Shown piece after piece: positions 51,872 through 62,344 of a DNA stretch of 64,000 nucleotides. Under the pieces are notes generated by a model, which was not told where the DNA came from, did no database searches, and was given only the letters and a program-made list of their open reading frames with translations. Location of the stretch: positions 310,001 through 374,000 of the forward strand of contig NZ_JASJAP010000002.1 in NCBI RefSeq assembly GCF_030066995.1. The letters run 5' to 3'. The position numbers and the translations under genes were made by a program. Source of the stretch: Erythrobacter sp. (GTDB lineage: Bacteria > Pseudomonadota > Alphaproteobacteria > Sphingomonadales > Sphingomonadaceae). Position 1 is the first letter of the stretch; the number at the start of each line of letters is the position of its first letter.

Positions 51872-51981
51872 GCGTGGGATTCCTTTTTGAGATGTGAGAG
51901 CGCTAGGCCGGAATCGGCCCTTGATGTTGGTACATGTCTGCGGCCTGAAGGTTCCGCGCAAGCCCTTTTGTCCGTGCGGGC

Positions 51982-53595
51982 ATGAACCGGTTCGCCGCCC
52001 TGCTCGACGCGCTGGTCTACACCGGCAGCCGCAACCGAAAGCTCGCTCTGCTGAGCGCCTATCTGCGCGAGACGCCCGATCCGGATCGCGGCTGGGCCAT
52101 GGCCGCGCTGACGGGGGAGCTCGACTTTCCGGCGGTGAAGAGCTCGACCATTCGCAACCTGTTGATGGAGCGGGTCGATCCGGTCCTGTGGACGCTCAGC
52201 CGCGACTTCGTTGGCGACACGGCGGAAACCGCGAGCCTCTTGTGGCCCGAACCACAAGAGAGTGCGCCGCAGGACTCGCCCGGCCTCGATGAGACCGTCG
52301 GTTTGCTCACCTCCCTCACGCGCGCCACCGCGCCCAGCGAACTGCCAAAGCTGCTCGATGGCCTCGATTCCTCGGGCCGCTACGCCCTGATCAAGCTCGC
52401 CACCGGAGGAATGCGGATCGGAGTGTCCGCGCGGCTCGCCAAGACCGCGTTCGCGCAGGCGTTCCAGGTCGATGTCGAGGATGTCGAGGAATACTGGCAC
52501 GCGCTTGAGCCGCCCTACACCGAGCTGTTCGCCTGGGCGGCCGATGGTTCGGACCCGCCCGATGTGGCGCACCGCCCGCTGTTCCGCCCGTTCATGCTCG
52601 CCCATCCGCTCGAAGAGACGGTGGTGGACCTTGAGGACTTCGCTGCCGAATGGAAGTGGGACGGCATCCGAGTCCAGCTGGTGCGCGTGACCGACGCGGA
52701 GGGGAACCCGCAAACCCGGCTCTATTCGCGCTCGGGCGATGATATTTCGGCGACCTTCCCGGAATTGCTCGACGTTCTGCCCTTTGACGCCGTGCTCGAT
52801 GGCGAGTTGCTGGTGCGCGGGATCACGCAAGGCGGCGAAGCGGGCGGCGCGGCCAGTTTCAACGCGCTGCAACAGCGGCTCGGGCGCAAGACGGTCTCGA
52901 AGAAAATGCTCACCGAAGCGCCGGCCTTTGTCAGGCTGTACGACACCCTGCTGCTCGAAGGCGAAGACCTGCGCGAACACAGCTGGGAAACGCGCCGCGC
53001 CCGTCTCGAAGCGCTCATGGAGCGCCTGCCGGACAGCCATTTCGACCTCTCCTCGCTGGTCGAGGCGCGCGATTTCGAACACCTCGCGCAGATCCGCGCC
53101 GGGGCACGCGACGACGCGATTGAGGGGCTGATGCTCAAACGGCGCGACAGCCCCTATATTGCGGGGCGCAAGGTGGGCCTGTGGTACAAGTGGAAACGCG
53201 ATCCACTGCTGGTGGATTGCGTGCTGATGTACGCGCAGCGCGGCAGCGGCAAACGCTCCAGCTTCTATTCGGACTACACGTTCGGCTGCTGGGATGGCGA
53301 CCCCGATGCAGGCGCCGAGCTGCTGCCTGTGGGCAAGGCCTATTCGGGCTTCACCGACGCCGAGCTCAAGAAGCTCGACAAGCTGGTGCGGCAGACGACG
53401 CTCAATCGGTTTGGCCCCGTGCGCGAGGTCGAGCGCACGCTCGTCTTCGAGGTCGCTTTCGACTCCGTGCACACTTCGAAGCGTCACAAGAGCGGCCTTG
53501 CGATGCGCTTTCCGCGCATCCATCGCATCCGCTGGGACAAGCCGGTGCACGAGGCGGACCGGATCGAGAGTCTTCGTCAGCTAGTCAGAGACTAG
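51982..53595 (+). CDS. ATP-dependent DNA ligase (ligase-associated repair module type)
   Basis: 537 residues. An N-terminal all-helical DNA-binding domain (about 1-200) precedes the nucleotidyltransferase domain with EWKWDGIR, adenylated lysine at K225. LDGELLV, FDLSS, EGLMLKRRDSPYI and WYKWKRDPL are motifs III-V, and an OB-fold domain follows with VFEVAFDSVH. It belongs to the bacterial ligase group encoded with an MBL-fold exonuclease. The stop codon lies in a short perfect hairpin (53580-53596). No Lhr-type helicase follows within the window. Confidence 0.9.
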   Translation: MNRFAALLDALVYTGSRNRKLALLSAYLRETPDPDRGWAMAALTGELDFPAVKSSTIRNLLMERVDPVLWTLSRDFVGDTAETASLLWPEPQESAPQDSPGLDETVGLLTSLTRATAPSELPKLLDGLDSSGRYALIKLATGGMRIGVSARLAKTAFAQAFQVDVEDVEEYWHALEPPYTELFAWAADGSDPPDVAHRPLFRPFMLAHPLEETVVDLEDFAAEWKWDGIRVQLVRVTDAEGNPQTRLYSRSGDDISATFPELLDVLPFDAVLDGELLVRGITQGGEAGGAASFNALQQRLGRKTVSKKMLTEAPAFVRLYDTLLLEGEDLREHSWETRRARLEALMERLPDSHFDLSSLVEARDFEHLAQIRAGARDDAIEGLMLKRRDSPYIAGRKVGLWYKWKRDPLLVDCVLMYAQRGSGKRSSFYSDYTFGCWDGDPDAGAELLPVGKAYSGFTDAELKKLDKLVRQTTLNRFGPVREVERTLVFEVAFDSVHTSKRHKSGLAMRFPRIHRIRWDKPVHEADRIESLRQLVRD

Positions 53596-53618
53596 CCGTT
53601 TCCTCGCTTCGCTGCGGA

Positions 53619-53638
53619 CGCGCGGTCGCGCTTGCGGT
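53619..53638 (+). repeat. 20-base core shared with the rsfS-rlmH spacer
   Basis: CGCGCGGTCGCGCTTGCGGT here matches the reverse complement of 35937-35956 with one mismatch. Both copies are intergenic, so a dispersed extragenic repeat family is likely. Confidence 0.55.
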
Positions 53639-53685
53639 CCTTCGGCCCGAGAGCGGGCGCTGGTGGGGATTGACCTTAGGGAATT

Positions 53686-53772
53686 CGTCATTGCGAGCCG
53701 GAGGCGAAGCAATCCAGAGCGTATCGCATTGACGCTCTGGATTGCCGCACCGCTTCGCGGCTCGCAATGACG
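53686..53772. repeat. Long imperfect inverted repeat (extragenic palindrome element)
   Basis: Outer arms CGTCATTGCGAGCCG (53686-53700) and their exact complement (53758-53772), inner arms CAATCCAGAGCG (53710-53721) and complement (53733-53744), with unequal inner bulges and an 11-base loop. The CGTCATTGCGAG...AAGCAATCC pattern is the kind of MITE/REP-like palindrome seen repeatedly in other proteobacterial genomes. It lies between the ligase and DUF1993 genes, which have no other feature in 53596-53839. Confidence 0.8.
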
Positions 53773-53839
53773 AGCGAACCGAAAGGGAATGGGCATGTGC
53801 CGCAGAAACGCCTAGTCCGGGCCGCAAAGGAGACACGTC

Positions 53840-54352
53840 ATGAACGCCAAAGATCTGCTCGTACCCACCCAGCGCCATATGCTCGGCACGCTCAAGGGCC
53901 TGCTAACCAAAGCCGCCGCCGACCCGCGCGGCGACGCGCTGCTGCAAGCGCGGCTGGCGGACGACATGCACCCGCTGTCCACGCAAATCCGCTTCCTGTG
54001 CAACATGGTCGGCGAGGCTATCGAGCGGGTCGCTGGCGTTACCTTTGTCTCAAGAGAAGAGGACCCCGCCACGCTCGAAGAAGCGATTGTGCGCATCGGT
54101 TCGACGCTCGAACAGCTCGATGAATGGGAAAAGCGAGACTTCGCCGCCGACGAGGCTGCGCTGGAGCTCGCCATCCCGAACGGGATGGTCTTCGACATGA
54201 CCACCATATCCTATGTGCGCGACTGGTCGGTGCCGCAATTCTACTTCCACACGACAGCGGCCTACGCGATCCTGCGCAAGGAGGGTCTTGAAGTCGGCAA
54301 GGCCGATTTCGTGCCACACATGTTCGGCTATATCCGCCAGCCGACGGGCTGA
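53840..54352 (+). CDS. DUF1993 family protein
   Basis: 170 residues, helical, no signal peptide. ADDMHPLSTQIRFLCNMV and FYFHTTAAYAILRKEGLEVGKADF are the conserved DUF1993 stretches, the second with a His in the place expected for DinB-like four-helix bundles. The function is unknown. An AAAGGAGA site precedes the ATG at 53840. The gene converges on the carbonic anhydrase gene; the 215 bases between hold short repeats only. Confidence 0.82.
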   Translation: MNAKDLLVPTQRHMLGTLKGLLTKAAADPRGDALLQARLADDMHPLSTQIRFLCNMVGEAIERVAGVTFVSREEDPATLEEAIVRIGSTLEQLDEWEKRDFAADEAALELAIPNGMVFDMTTISYVRDWSVPQFYFHTTAAYAILRKEGLEVGKADFVPHMFGYIRQPTG

Positions 54353-54517
54353 GGGCTGACCAGCGGATCGACGCTTTCCTACACGCCTTCGCCGCGTCAG
54401 ACTGCGCTCGGCTCTTTGAAAACTGTATCCGCAACCCTGTTTCAGGTTGGATAAATGTCACCTTCGCTTTCTGCCAGCAAAGCCTTGAAATAAATGAGTA
54501 GTGGAGAGGAATTCGTG

Positions 54518-54555
54518 GGTGACACACTGTCACCTTTGTCACCTTTGTCACCTTT
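54518..54555. repeat. Short palindrome followed by three 9-base tandem repeats
   Basis: GGTGACA and TGTCACC form a 7-base perfect stem with loop CAC (54518-54534). GTCACCTTT then occurs three times exactly (54529-54555). The block sits in the 215-base spacer between convergent genes, where no gene is seen. Confidence 0.75.
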
Positions 54556-54567
54556 GCAGGCGCATGG

Positions 54568-55136
54568 TCATACAGCTTCGCCCACTGCTTCAGCATGGTG
54601 CTTAGCGTTTTCGGCGTAGTGCGCAACGCCCGCGCGCATTCCTGCAATCGCAGCGTCGGGCAATTCGCGCATCAGCTTGGCCGGACGCCCCGCCCACAAT
54701 TCGCGCTCCCCCATCACTTTGCGCTCGGTCAGCATGGCGCCCGCGCCCAGCATTGCATCGGAGCCGATCACCGACTTGTTCATCGCAATCGCTCCCAGCC
54801 CGACAAAGCCGCGATCGTGAATCGTGCAGCCGTGGACCATCGCCATATGGCCGATCAGGACATCGTCGCCGATGATCAGCGGGCAGCCTTCTTCGTCGCC
54901 GGGGCGCGGCGGGTCGCAGTGAAGCACGCTTCCGTCCTGCACATTGGTCCGCTCGCCGATCCGGATCGTGAAGACATCCGCGCGCACCACGCAATTGTAC
55001 CAGATCGAGGACTGCGCCCCGATCTCGACATCGCCGATGATGGTACATCCCGGCGCGATGAAGGCGGTTTCGTGGATCCTTGGTGTCTTGCCGTGGATCG
55101 GAATGATGTTGACGCCCGGAAAGCGACGTTGCTCGG

Positions 55137-55158
<22 letters not shown>
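54568..55158 (-). CDS. Gamma-class carbonic anhydrase family protein
   Basis: 196 residues. Left-handed beta-helix with the three zinc-ligand histidines of the gamma class: VLHC, then IGHMAMVHGC five residues apart. WYNCVVRADV and RIGERTNVQDG are the family hallmarks. It may hydrate CO2 or serve another hexapeptide role (PaaY/YrdA-like). The gene starts inside the end of a GNAT gene (22-base overlap), which itself overlaps hemB, so the three are a coupled minus-strand unit. Confidence 0.88.
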
Positions 55159-56751
<1,593 letters not shown>

Positions 56752-58431
56752 CTATTCGCGCGCGTCGCCGCTGATCTTCTCGATCTCGCGCTCGGGCTCG
56801 CCGATCTCGCTCTCCATCGGAACCAGGTCTTCCAGCGCGACACCCACCTCGATTTCCTTCAATTTGATCAGCTGCCGCTTGAAATCGATGAGTTCGGTGC
56901 CGCTCAAAGTCGATCGCGTCACGTATTTCACGCTGGCCGGGTTGATGGCCTTGCCCCCGCGATACATTTCGTAGTGCAGATGCGGTCCGGTGGAGAGGCC
57001 GGTCGATCCGACATAGCCAATGACCTGCCCGCGCTTCACCTGCGCGCCGCGGCGAACGGCGAGACGGCTCATATGGCAATACCGCGTGGCGAGGTTGCCC
57101 GAATGTTGCAGCTTGACGGTGATCCCGCACCCGCCCGCACGGCCGGCGGAAACCACGCGCCCGTCGGTAACAGCGACAATCGGCGTGCCCCTGCGGGCGC
57201 GGAAGTCCAGCCCGGCGTGCATGCGGCGATAACCGAGGATCGGGTGGCGACGCATCCCAAAGCCCGATGTCACGGCGCCCGGCACGGGCCGCGCGAGGCC
57301 GGTGCGCTCCTCGCCGGTGCCGGATGCTTCGTAGAAACGTCCATCGCTTCCCCAGCGCATGAGTTGCACCTTGGGCTGCCCCCCGCGATCAATGCCGGCG
57401 TAGAGCAGCTGCCCGGCCTGGCGTTCGCCCGTCGCTGCGCGGCGGTAGGCGATGATAATGTCGAATTCATCGCTGCTTGCGACTTCGCGATTCATGTCGA
57501 GCTGCGCGTCGAGCGCGCGAAGGTAATCCTGCACCGCGCTCGCCGGGACGCCCGCGGCGCGCATCGAACGGTAAAGGCTAGAGCCCACTTTCCCGCGCAA
57601 ACGCAGCGGTGTCTCGTCAACGCGGATGGGATTGCGCTCAAGCGCTAGCGGACCGATCGGATTGCCCAGCTCGTCGCGTCCCGTTCGGTCAACCTTGAGT
57701 TCAAGATCAAATCGCGCTCGAAACGATAGCGCGTCCAGGGGGCGCGGCGCGCCCTGCTCCGAGCGCCGACCAAGCACGATGTCCAGGGTGGTCCCGGGCT
57801 CGACCTCGCTGAGCGTGATCGCCGGGCTGATCAGCGCGCTGACCCGATCGATATCGCTCGCCGACACACCGGCGCGGCGCAGGGCGCTGGCAAAGCTGTC
57901 ACCGGGAGCCAGCTTCGAGACCAGTTCGATGCGTGGGCGTTCGGGAGCGCTCGCCAGCGGGATAACCGCGTCGGTCGGGGCCATGCGGCGGCCTGTGTCC
58001 GCTCCAAGAGCCAGGGGCGTGATGGCATGGCGGCGCAACTCGGTCCGGATCGCGTCGTCCAGCGGCATGGCGGAGCGCGCCTCAAGCGGCGTGAGATCGG
58101 GCCAGAACATCAAGGCCACAGCCCCCAGGCCGAGCATTGTCACCAGACCACGAAACCAGCGTGCGCTGCCGATGTTGTCGGCCAGATCCGGCGTGAGATC
58201 GAAACGATTGAGAGTGCTTCCCGCGCGCAGCTTCCATTCGTCGAAGCGATCCTTCCAACCGCGCACGCGCGCCAGGGCCTGGCGCGTTGCCCTGGGAGGT
58301 CTGCCGGACGCCGCGTGATCGCTCGCGTTCTGAAGATAGTCGGCCACGTCTCGACCGGTGCGAGCCGCAGCAACACTCGATGCACTTTCCGAATGCAGAT
58401 CTTCGCGATTGATGTTGCGCCCTCGGTCCAC
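56752..58431 (-). CDS. M23 family peptidase, membrane anchored (MepM-like)
   Basis: 559 residues, GTG start. A cytoplasmic head of about 90 residues, one membrane segment (about 94-110), a periplasmic LysM/OapA-like middle (about 170-290) and a LytM domain (about 395-500) with RMHAGLDF, RYCHMSRL and GPHLHYEM, all zinc ligands intact. It should cut peptidoglycan cross-links. It is the third LytM-domain protein of the window and the second with complete catalytic residues. It diverges from the helicase gene across 168 bases. Confidence 0.88.
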   Translation of the reverse strand: MDRGRNINREDLHSESASSVAAARTGRDVADYLQNASDHAASGRPPRATRQALARVRGWKDRFDEWKLRAGSTLNRFDLTPDLADNIGSARWFRGLVTMLGLGAVALMFWPDLTPLEARSAMPLDDAIRTELRRHAITPLALGADTGRRMAPTDAVIPLASAPERPRIELVSKLAPGDSFASALRRAGVSASDIDRVSALISPAITLSEVEPGTTLDIVLGRRSEQGAPRPLDALSFRARFDLELKVDRTGRDELGNPIGPLALERNPIRVDETPLRLRGKVGSSLYRSMRAAGVPASAVQDYLRALDAQLDMNREVASSDEFDIIIAYRRAATGERQAGQLLYAGIDRGGQPKVQLMRWGSDGRFYEASGTGEERTGLARPVPGAVTSGFGMRRHPILGYRRMHAGLDFRARRGTPIVAVTDGRVVSAGRAGGCGITVKLQHSGNLATRYCHMSRLAVRRGAQVKRGQVIGYVGSTGLSTGPHLHYEMYRGGKAINPASVKYVTRSTLSGTELIDFKRQLIKLKEIEVGVALEDLVPMESEIGEPEREIEKISGDARE

Positions 58432-58599
58432 GGTGTCCCGTTCGTTGTCTTGGCCTGTCGATCCGCGCGCATAGCGCGGTCTGGTCCGTTACATCATGCC
58501 TTGGCGCATTACGGTAAACACGCGTTTAAGGATCGACCAGCCGCGTCACCGATGCGACGAGGGGTTATCCAGAACAGGAAAACGCTTAGATAGGCCCTG

Positions 58600-61326
58600 T
58601 TGCCCCCGCTGCATAAGCCTGACACAGTTATTCGCGTGATCCCCTCTTCGTCCGACATTTCTCGCCCAGTTGCGGGCACGGGGCGCGTGCGCGCGGTGCT
58701 TGGTCCAACCAACACCGGCAAGACGCATCTCGCGATAGAGCGGATGTGCGCCCACTCCTCGGGGATGATGGGATTTCCGCTTCGGCTGCTCGCGCGCGAG
58801 GTCTATGATCGATTGCGCGCGATCAAAGGCGACAATCAGGTTGCGCTGATAACCGGAGAGCAACGGATCGAACCGCCAGACGCGCGCTACTTTTGCTGCA
58901 CGGCCGAAGCGATGGACCGCCTTGGCGGCGGTCATGCCTTTGTTGCGCTGGATGAGGCGCAAATCGGCGCGGATCCCGAACGCGGGCATATCTTCACCGA
59001 CCGGCTGCTGCACGCGCGCGGACGCGAGGAGACCATGATCCTTGGCTCCGCGACGCTTGAGCCACTTGTCAGGGCGCTGATCCCTCGCGCGGAGCTTATC
59101 GAGCGGCCGCGCTTTTCGACCCTCACGCATTCGGGCAGCACCAAACTCTCGCGCCTGCCGCCGCGCAGCGCGGTGGTCGCCTTCTCGGTGGAGCAGGTCT
59201 ACGCGATGGCGGAGGCGCTTCGGCGCTTTCGTGGCGGCGCAGCGGTTGTGATGGGCGCTCTTTCACCGGAAACACGTAACAAACAGGTCGAATTGTTCCA
59301 AAACGGTGAGGTTGACTACATCGTAGCGACCGACGCGATCGGGATGGGTCTCAACCTCGACCTCAACCATGTCGCCTTCGCCGCGCTCTCGAAATTCGAC
59401 GGCAATCGCAAGCGTCGGCTCTCGCCCGCCGAAATGGCACAGATCGCCGGGCGTGCGGGCCGGCACCAGCGCGATGGCAGTTTCGGCACGCTGACCGGAG
59501 GCGGTACGCGATCGGGCGCCCCTCTTGAATTCACCGACGAAGAGATCTTCGCGATCGAAGAGCACAAATTCGCGCCGCTCACCAAGCTCCATTGGCGCGA
59601 GGCCGAACCACGCTTTGATACGCTCAAGGTGCTGATCGGCGATCTCGAACACCGTCCGCGCCACGATGTGCTCAAAGCGGCGCCGCCGGCGATTGATCTT
59701 GCTGTGCTCAAGCGTCTGGTGAGCGAACCGTTCGCGGACACGATACGGGGGGCGGGCGCGGTCCGACGGTTCTGGGAAGCGTGCTCGCTTCCCGATTTTC
59801 GTCAGGTGGGTGTTGATCCGCACGCTCGGTTTGTGGTCCGGCTTTGGGAGGATTTGCAGGGCGGTTATCTCGGCGCCGATTTCGTCGCCGCTCGCATCGC
59901 CGAGCTTGACCGGACGAGCGGTGATATCGACACGCTGCAAGGCCGCATCGCGGCGATTCGATCCTGGGCCTATATCTGCCAACGTCCCGATTGGGTGCTG
60001 GCGCGCGACGAAATGGCGGCCCGCGCGCGGGGCGTTGAAGCCAAGCTCTCCGACGCCCTGCACGCGCGGTTGACCGAGAGATTTGTAAACCGAAGGACAA
60101 CCTTGCTGATGAAATCGCTGGGACAAAACGCCGGTGCGCTGCCCGTGACTCTGGAAGCCGACGGGCGGATGAGCGTCGAGGGCGAGACTATCGGGCGCCT
60201 CGATGGCTTTCGCTTCGCGGTGGACCCCGACGCGACGCTGGCGGATCGCAAGATGCTCCTTGCCGCGGGCGAGAAAGCTCTGCCTGACATCCTGTCGCAG
60301 CGGGCGGATTGGTTGCTGGAAGAAGGCCTCGGCGAGCTGGAAATCACCAATGGCGCAATCCGCTGGGAAGGGCGCTCGCTGGCTGAGATCGCGATGCCCG
60401 AGGACCTTGGCGCCCCGCGGCTGGCGCTCGCGCGCGAGATTTCCCTCCTTCCCGAGGGGCCGCGCAGGCGCCTTCAGGCCGGGCTGAGCGCTTGGCTCGA
60501 AGGCCAGCTTGAGCCGCTTTCGCCGCTGCGAACGCTGGCCGAGGCCGCGAGGAATCCAGACGCGGGCAGCCAGGCCAGAGCGTTGCTGATTACATTGATC
60601 GATGCGCGCGGTGTCGTCAGCCGCGAAAAGGCCGGGCTTGAACATTTGCCCAAGGAAATGCGTCCGTTCCTCAGGAAGCTGGGCGTGACGTTTGGCGCGC
60701 TCGATATCTTTGCGGCGGCTTTGCTGAAGCCCGCTCCAAGGCGGATGCTGCACGCGCTCGGGCTCGACACCCGGCCACTGGAACCCGCCATGCTTCCGGT
60801 GCTTTCCGGGTCGACGCGCTTGCCTGCGGGGTATCGCCCGGCGGGTTCGCAAGCCATTCGTGTTGACCTTGCCGAAAAGATCCTTCGCGCCGCGTTCGAG
60901 AGCCGCGCCAAGGCCGTGCAAGCGCAAGACGCTCTGCCCAAAGAGCGCAAAGCCCGCACGCCGCGCTTTCGCATCGACTTGGCGTTGGCGATTTCGATTG
61001 GTCTTGAGGCGGAGAACGCGGGCCGCCTGTTGGGAAGCGCCGGGTTTCGCTTGCAGCGTGGCCGATCGCTTGCCGACGGCGCAGCGGGCCCGCCAGCACC
61101 GGATTTCTGGACATGGCGCCCACGACGCGCGGAGGAAAGGCGGGGACGCGGCCACACGCGCGCAACGTCCAAGGCGGGAGGCCGAAAGGGCCGTAAGAAG
61201 ACCGAGCCAAAGACAGGCAATGCCAGGAAAGGGCCGCAAACTCGCCAGCGCTCAAAACGCGATGAGACGGGCCCCGCTCGCGCAGGCGGAGCGTTCCATG
61301 CGTTGGCGGACCTGCTTGGCAAATGA
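58600..61326 (+). CDS. SUV3-like DEAD/DEXH RNA helicase (MgpS type)
   Basis: 908 residues, probable TTG start at 58600 with AGGA upstream (GTG at 58636 possible). GPTNTGKT (35-42) is Walker A in the SUV3 form, LDEAQIG (D118) motif II, GMGLNLDLNHVAF and QIAGRAGRH motifs V and VI. The middle and C-terminal parts match the SUV3 C-domain. The last 60 residues are Arg/Lys-rich. These helicases act on RNA; an alphaproteobacterial relative affects secretion or RNA metabolism. It overlaps an S4 RNA-binding gene by 4 bases. It lacks the size and motifs of Lhr helicases. Confidence 0.88.
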   Translation: MPPLHKPDTVIRVIPSSSDISRPVAGTGRVRAVLGPTNTGKTHLAIERMCAHSSGMMGFPLRLLAREVYDRLRAIKGDNQVALITGEQRIEPPDARYFCCTAEAMDRLGGGHAFVALDEAQIGADPERGHIFTDRLLHARGREETMILGSATLEPLVRALIPRAELIERPRFSTLTHSGSTKLSRLPPRSAVVAFSVEQVYAMAEALRRFRGGAAVVMGALSPETRNKQVELFQNGEVDYIVATDAIGMGLNLDLNHVAFAALSKFDGNRKRRLSPAEMAQIAGRAGRHQRDGSFGTLTGGGTRSGAPLEFTDEEIFAIEEHKFAPLTKLHWREAEPRFDTLKVLIGDLEHRPRHDVLKAAPPAIDLAVLKRLVSEPFADTIRGAGAVRRFWEACSLPDFRQVGVDPHARFVVRLWEDLQGGYLGADFVAARIAELDRTSGDIDTLQGRIAAIRSWAYICQRPDWVLARDEMAARARGVEAKLSDALHARLTERFVNRRTTLLMKSLGQNAGALPVTLEADGRMSVEGETIGRLDGFRFAVDPDATLADRKMLLAAGEKALPDILSQRADWLLEEGLGELEITNGAIRWEGRSLAEIAMPEDLGAPRLALAREISLLPEGPRRRLQAGLSAWLEGQLEPLSPLRTLAEAARNPDAGSQARALLITLIDARGVVSREKAGLEHLPKEMRPFLRKLGVTFGALDIFAAALLKPAPRRMLHALGLDTRPLEPAMLPVLSGSTRLPAGYRPAGSQAIRVDLAEKILRAAFESRAKAVQAQDALPKERKARTPRFRIDLALAISIGLEAENAGRLLGSAGFRLQRGRSLADGAAGPPAPDFWTWRPRRAEERRGRGHTRATSKAGGRKGRKKTEPKTGNARKGPQTRQRSKRDETGPARAGGAFHALADLLGK

Positions 61327-61601
61327 GCAAGAAAGGGGGCGAGGGACTCCGGATCGACCGACTTTTGGTCTATTTGCGCTTTGCCCGCACACGCTTGCTG
61401 GCCCGCGCGATGATTGAAGGTCGATCTTTGCGGTGCAACAGAAAACGTGTGCGGCGCGTCAGCGAGACGGTGAGTATAGGGGACGTCCTGACATTCGCTG
61501 TCGGGAACGACATACGCGTGGTCGAAGTTATCTCGTTGCCGGAACGGCGTTTGTCACCGTCCTTGGCGAAAACCTTCTATCGAGAGCGCGATCGCGCCTG
61601 A
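61323..61601 (+). CDS. S4 domain RNA-binding protein (Hsp15-like)
   Basis: 92 residues. LRIDRLLVYLRFARTRLLA and MIEGRSLRCNRKRV form an S4 fold, followed by VSIGDVLTF. Hsp15-type S4 proteins bind rRNA or stalled 50S subunits. The start overlaps the helicase stop (ATGA), so the two are probably used in the same RNA process. Strong Arg content fits RNA binding. Confidence 0.88.
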   Translation: MSKKGGEGLRIDRLLVYLRFARTRLLARAMIEGRSLRCNRKRVRRVSETVSIGDVLTFAVGNDIRVVEVISLPERRLSPSLAKTFYRERDRA

Positions 61602-61618
61602 ACACATAGACTGTAACC

Positions 61619-61646
61619 TTGACTGGACACGGCAAATGACCATAGC
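61619..61646 (+). promoter_or_regulatory. Candidate fdxA promoter
   Basis: TTGACT and CATAGC with a 16-base spacer lie 55 bases before the fdxA start. The -35 matches five of six consensus bases, the -10 only three. No experimental or comparative support is available here. Confidence 0.4.
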
Positions 61647-61700
61647 AGCGCGCTTGCGTTGCGCTGGTTCATCGGCGTCCAATGGAATGAAAGCCCCTCA

Positions 61701-62039
61701 ATGACTTACGTCGTCACGGATGACTGCATCAAATGCAAATACACCGATTGTGTGGAAGTGTGCCCGGTGGACTGCTTCTACGAAGGCGAGAACATGCTGG
61801 TCATCAATCCCAGCGAGTGCATCGACTGCGGCGTGTGCGAGCCGGAATGCCCGGCGGAAGCGATCCTCCCGGATACCGAGGACGGGCTGGAAAAGTGGCT
61901 GGAGCTGAACACCAAGTACTCGGCATCCTGGCCCAACATCACCAGCCAGAAAGAGCCGCCGGAAGACGCCGACGATCACAAGGGTGAAAAGGGCAAGTTC
62001 GAAAAATACTTCAGCCCGGAGCCCGGCGAAGGCGACTAG
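61701..62039 (+). CDS. fdxA: Seven-iron ferredoxin FdxA
   Basis: 112 residues. Nine cysteines in the order of 3Fe-4S plus 4Fe-4S ferredoxins: C9, C12, C17, C21, C25, then C40, C43, C46, C50. The head [20 protein letters not shown] is nearly invariant in alphaproteobacterial FdxA. The ATG at 61701 is chosen because family homology begins there; an ATG at 61659 adds 14 unmatched residues. It carries electrons in the cytoplasm. The gene lies between the helicase/S4 pair and carD, a conserved neighbourhood. Confidence 0.95.
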   Translation: MTYVVTDDCIKCKYTDCVEVCPVDCFYEGENMLVINPSECIDCGVCEPECPAEAILPDTEDGLEKWLELNTKYSASWPNITSQKEPPEDADDHKGEKGKFEKYFSPEPGEGD

Positions 62040-62109
62040 GCGCTCTGTCGAGGGCCGCTCCGGCGGCTGACACCCCCGGATCGATGGCGTGGGGCAAGGC
62101 GCGCCGCAT

Positions 62110-62155
62110 TGCAACACAAGCGACTCGCAATATTGTTGCATTTGTGTTATATAAT
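62110..62155 (+). promoter_or_regulatory. Promoter with overlapping inverted repeats upstream of carD
   Basis: A perfect TATAAT (62150-62155) has no good -35. Two inverted repeats overlap it: TGCAACA/TGTTGCA (62110-62116 and 62134-62140) and AACACAA/TTGTGTT (62113-62119 and 62142-62148). They could be operator sites. The next genes are a possible small ORF and carD. Confidence 0.5.
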
Positions 62156-62179
62156 CGACCAACCGCGCTGAGGTGATCG

Positions 62180-62344
62180 GTGACGGGTACGAATATTAGA
62201 AAGGTCACTCACCAAAAGCGACACTGGTATCGGGGCACCAGCCAGCGAATTCGCGTCGGCTTCGGACCGGCACGTCCTCGCGGTGAGGGCCGTGTATACG
62301 CGGCACCGACCAGCCCGGTTTTTACCACCTCTCCCGTCGCTTGA
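62180..62344 (+). CDS. Possible small ORF, Arg-rich 54-residue peptide
   Basis: GTG start with GAGG six bases upstream and a TATAAT 25 bases before the start. The peptide is basic, with nine arginines, beginning TGTNIRKVTHQKRHWYRG, and ends 45 bases before the carD start. Against it: G/C at third codon positions is about 58 percent by my count, lower than in neighbouring genes, and no family is recognised. It may be a true small protein, a leader peptide for carD, or chance. The remaining parts of the 350-base gap (62040-62389) show only the promoter. Confidence 0.35.
   Translation: MTGTNIRKVTHQKRHWYRGTSQRIRVGFGPARPRGEGRVYAAPTSPVFTTSPVA

Noticed and set aside
51868-53550. Open frame of 560 codons antisense to the DNA ligase
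   Set aside because: It mirrors the ligase gene; its product has no motif and is rich in Arg, His and Ala, as expected from the reverse strand of a GC-rich gene.
54039-54647. Minus-strand frame with KVTKVTKVT and a helix-like head
   Set aside because: The repeat is only the 9-base tandem repeat read in frame; the rest is antisense to DUF1993 and overlaps the carbonic anhydrase gene.
59263-61239. Open frame of 658 codons antisense to the SUV3-like helicase
   Set aside because: The sense strand encodes a complete helicase with all motifs; the antisense product has no recognisable domain.
58600-61326. Assigning this helicase as the Lhr partner of the exonuclease-ligase module
   Set aside because: Walker A is GPTNTGKT and motif II is DEAQ, which is the SUV3 form. 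It lies 5 kb away and is coupled to an S4 gene.
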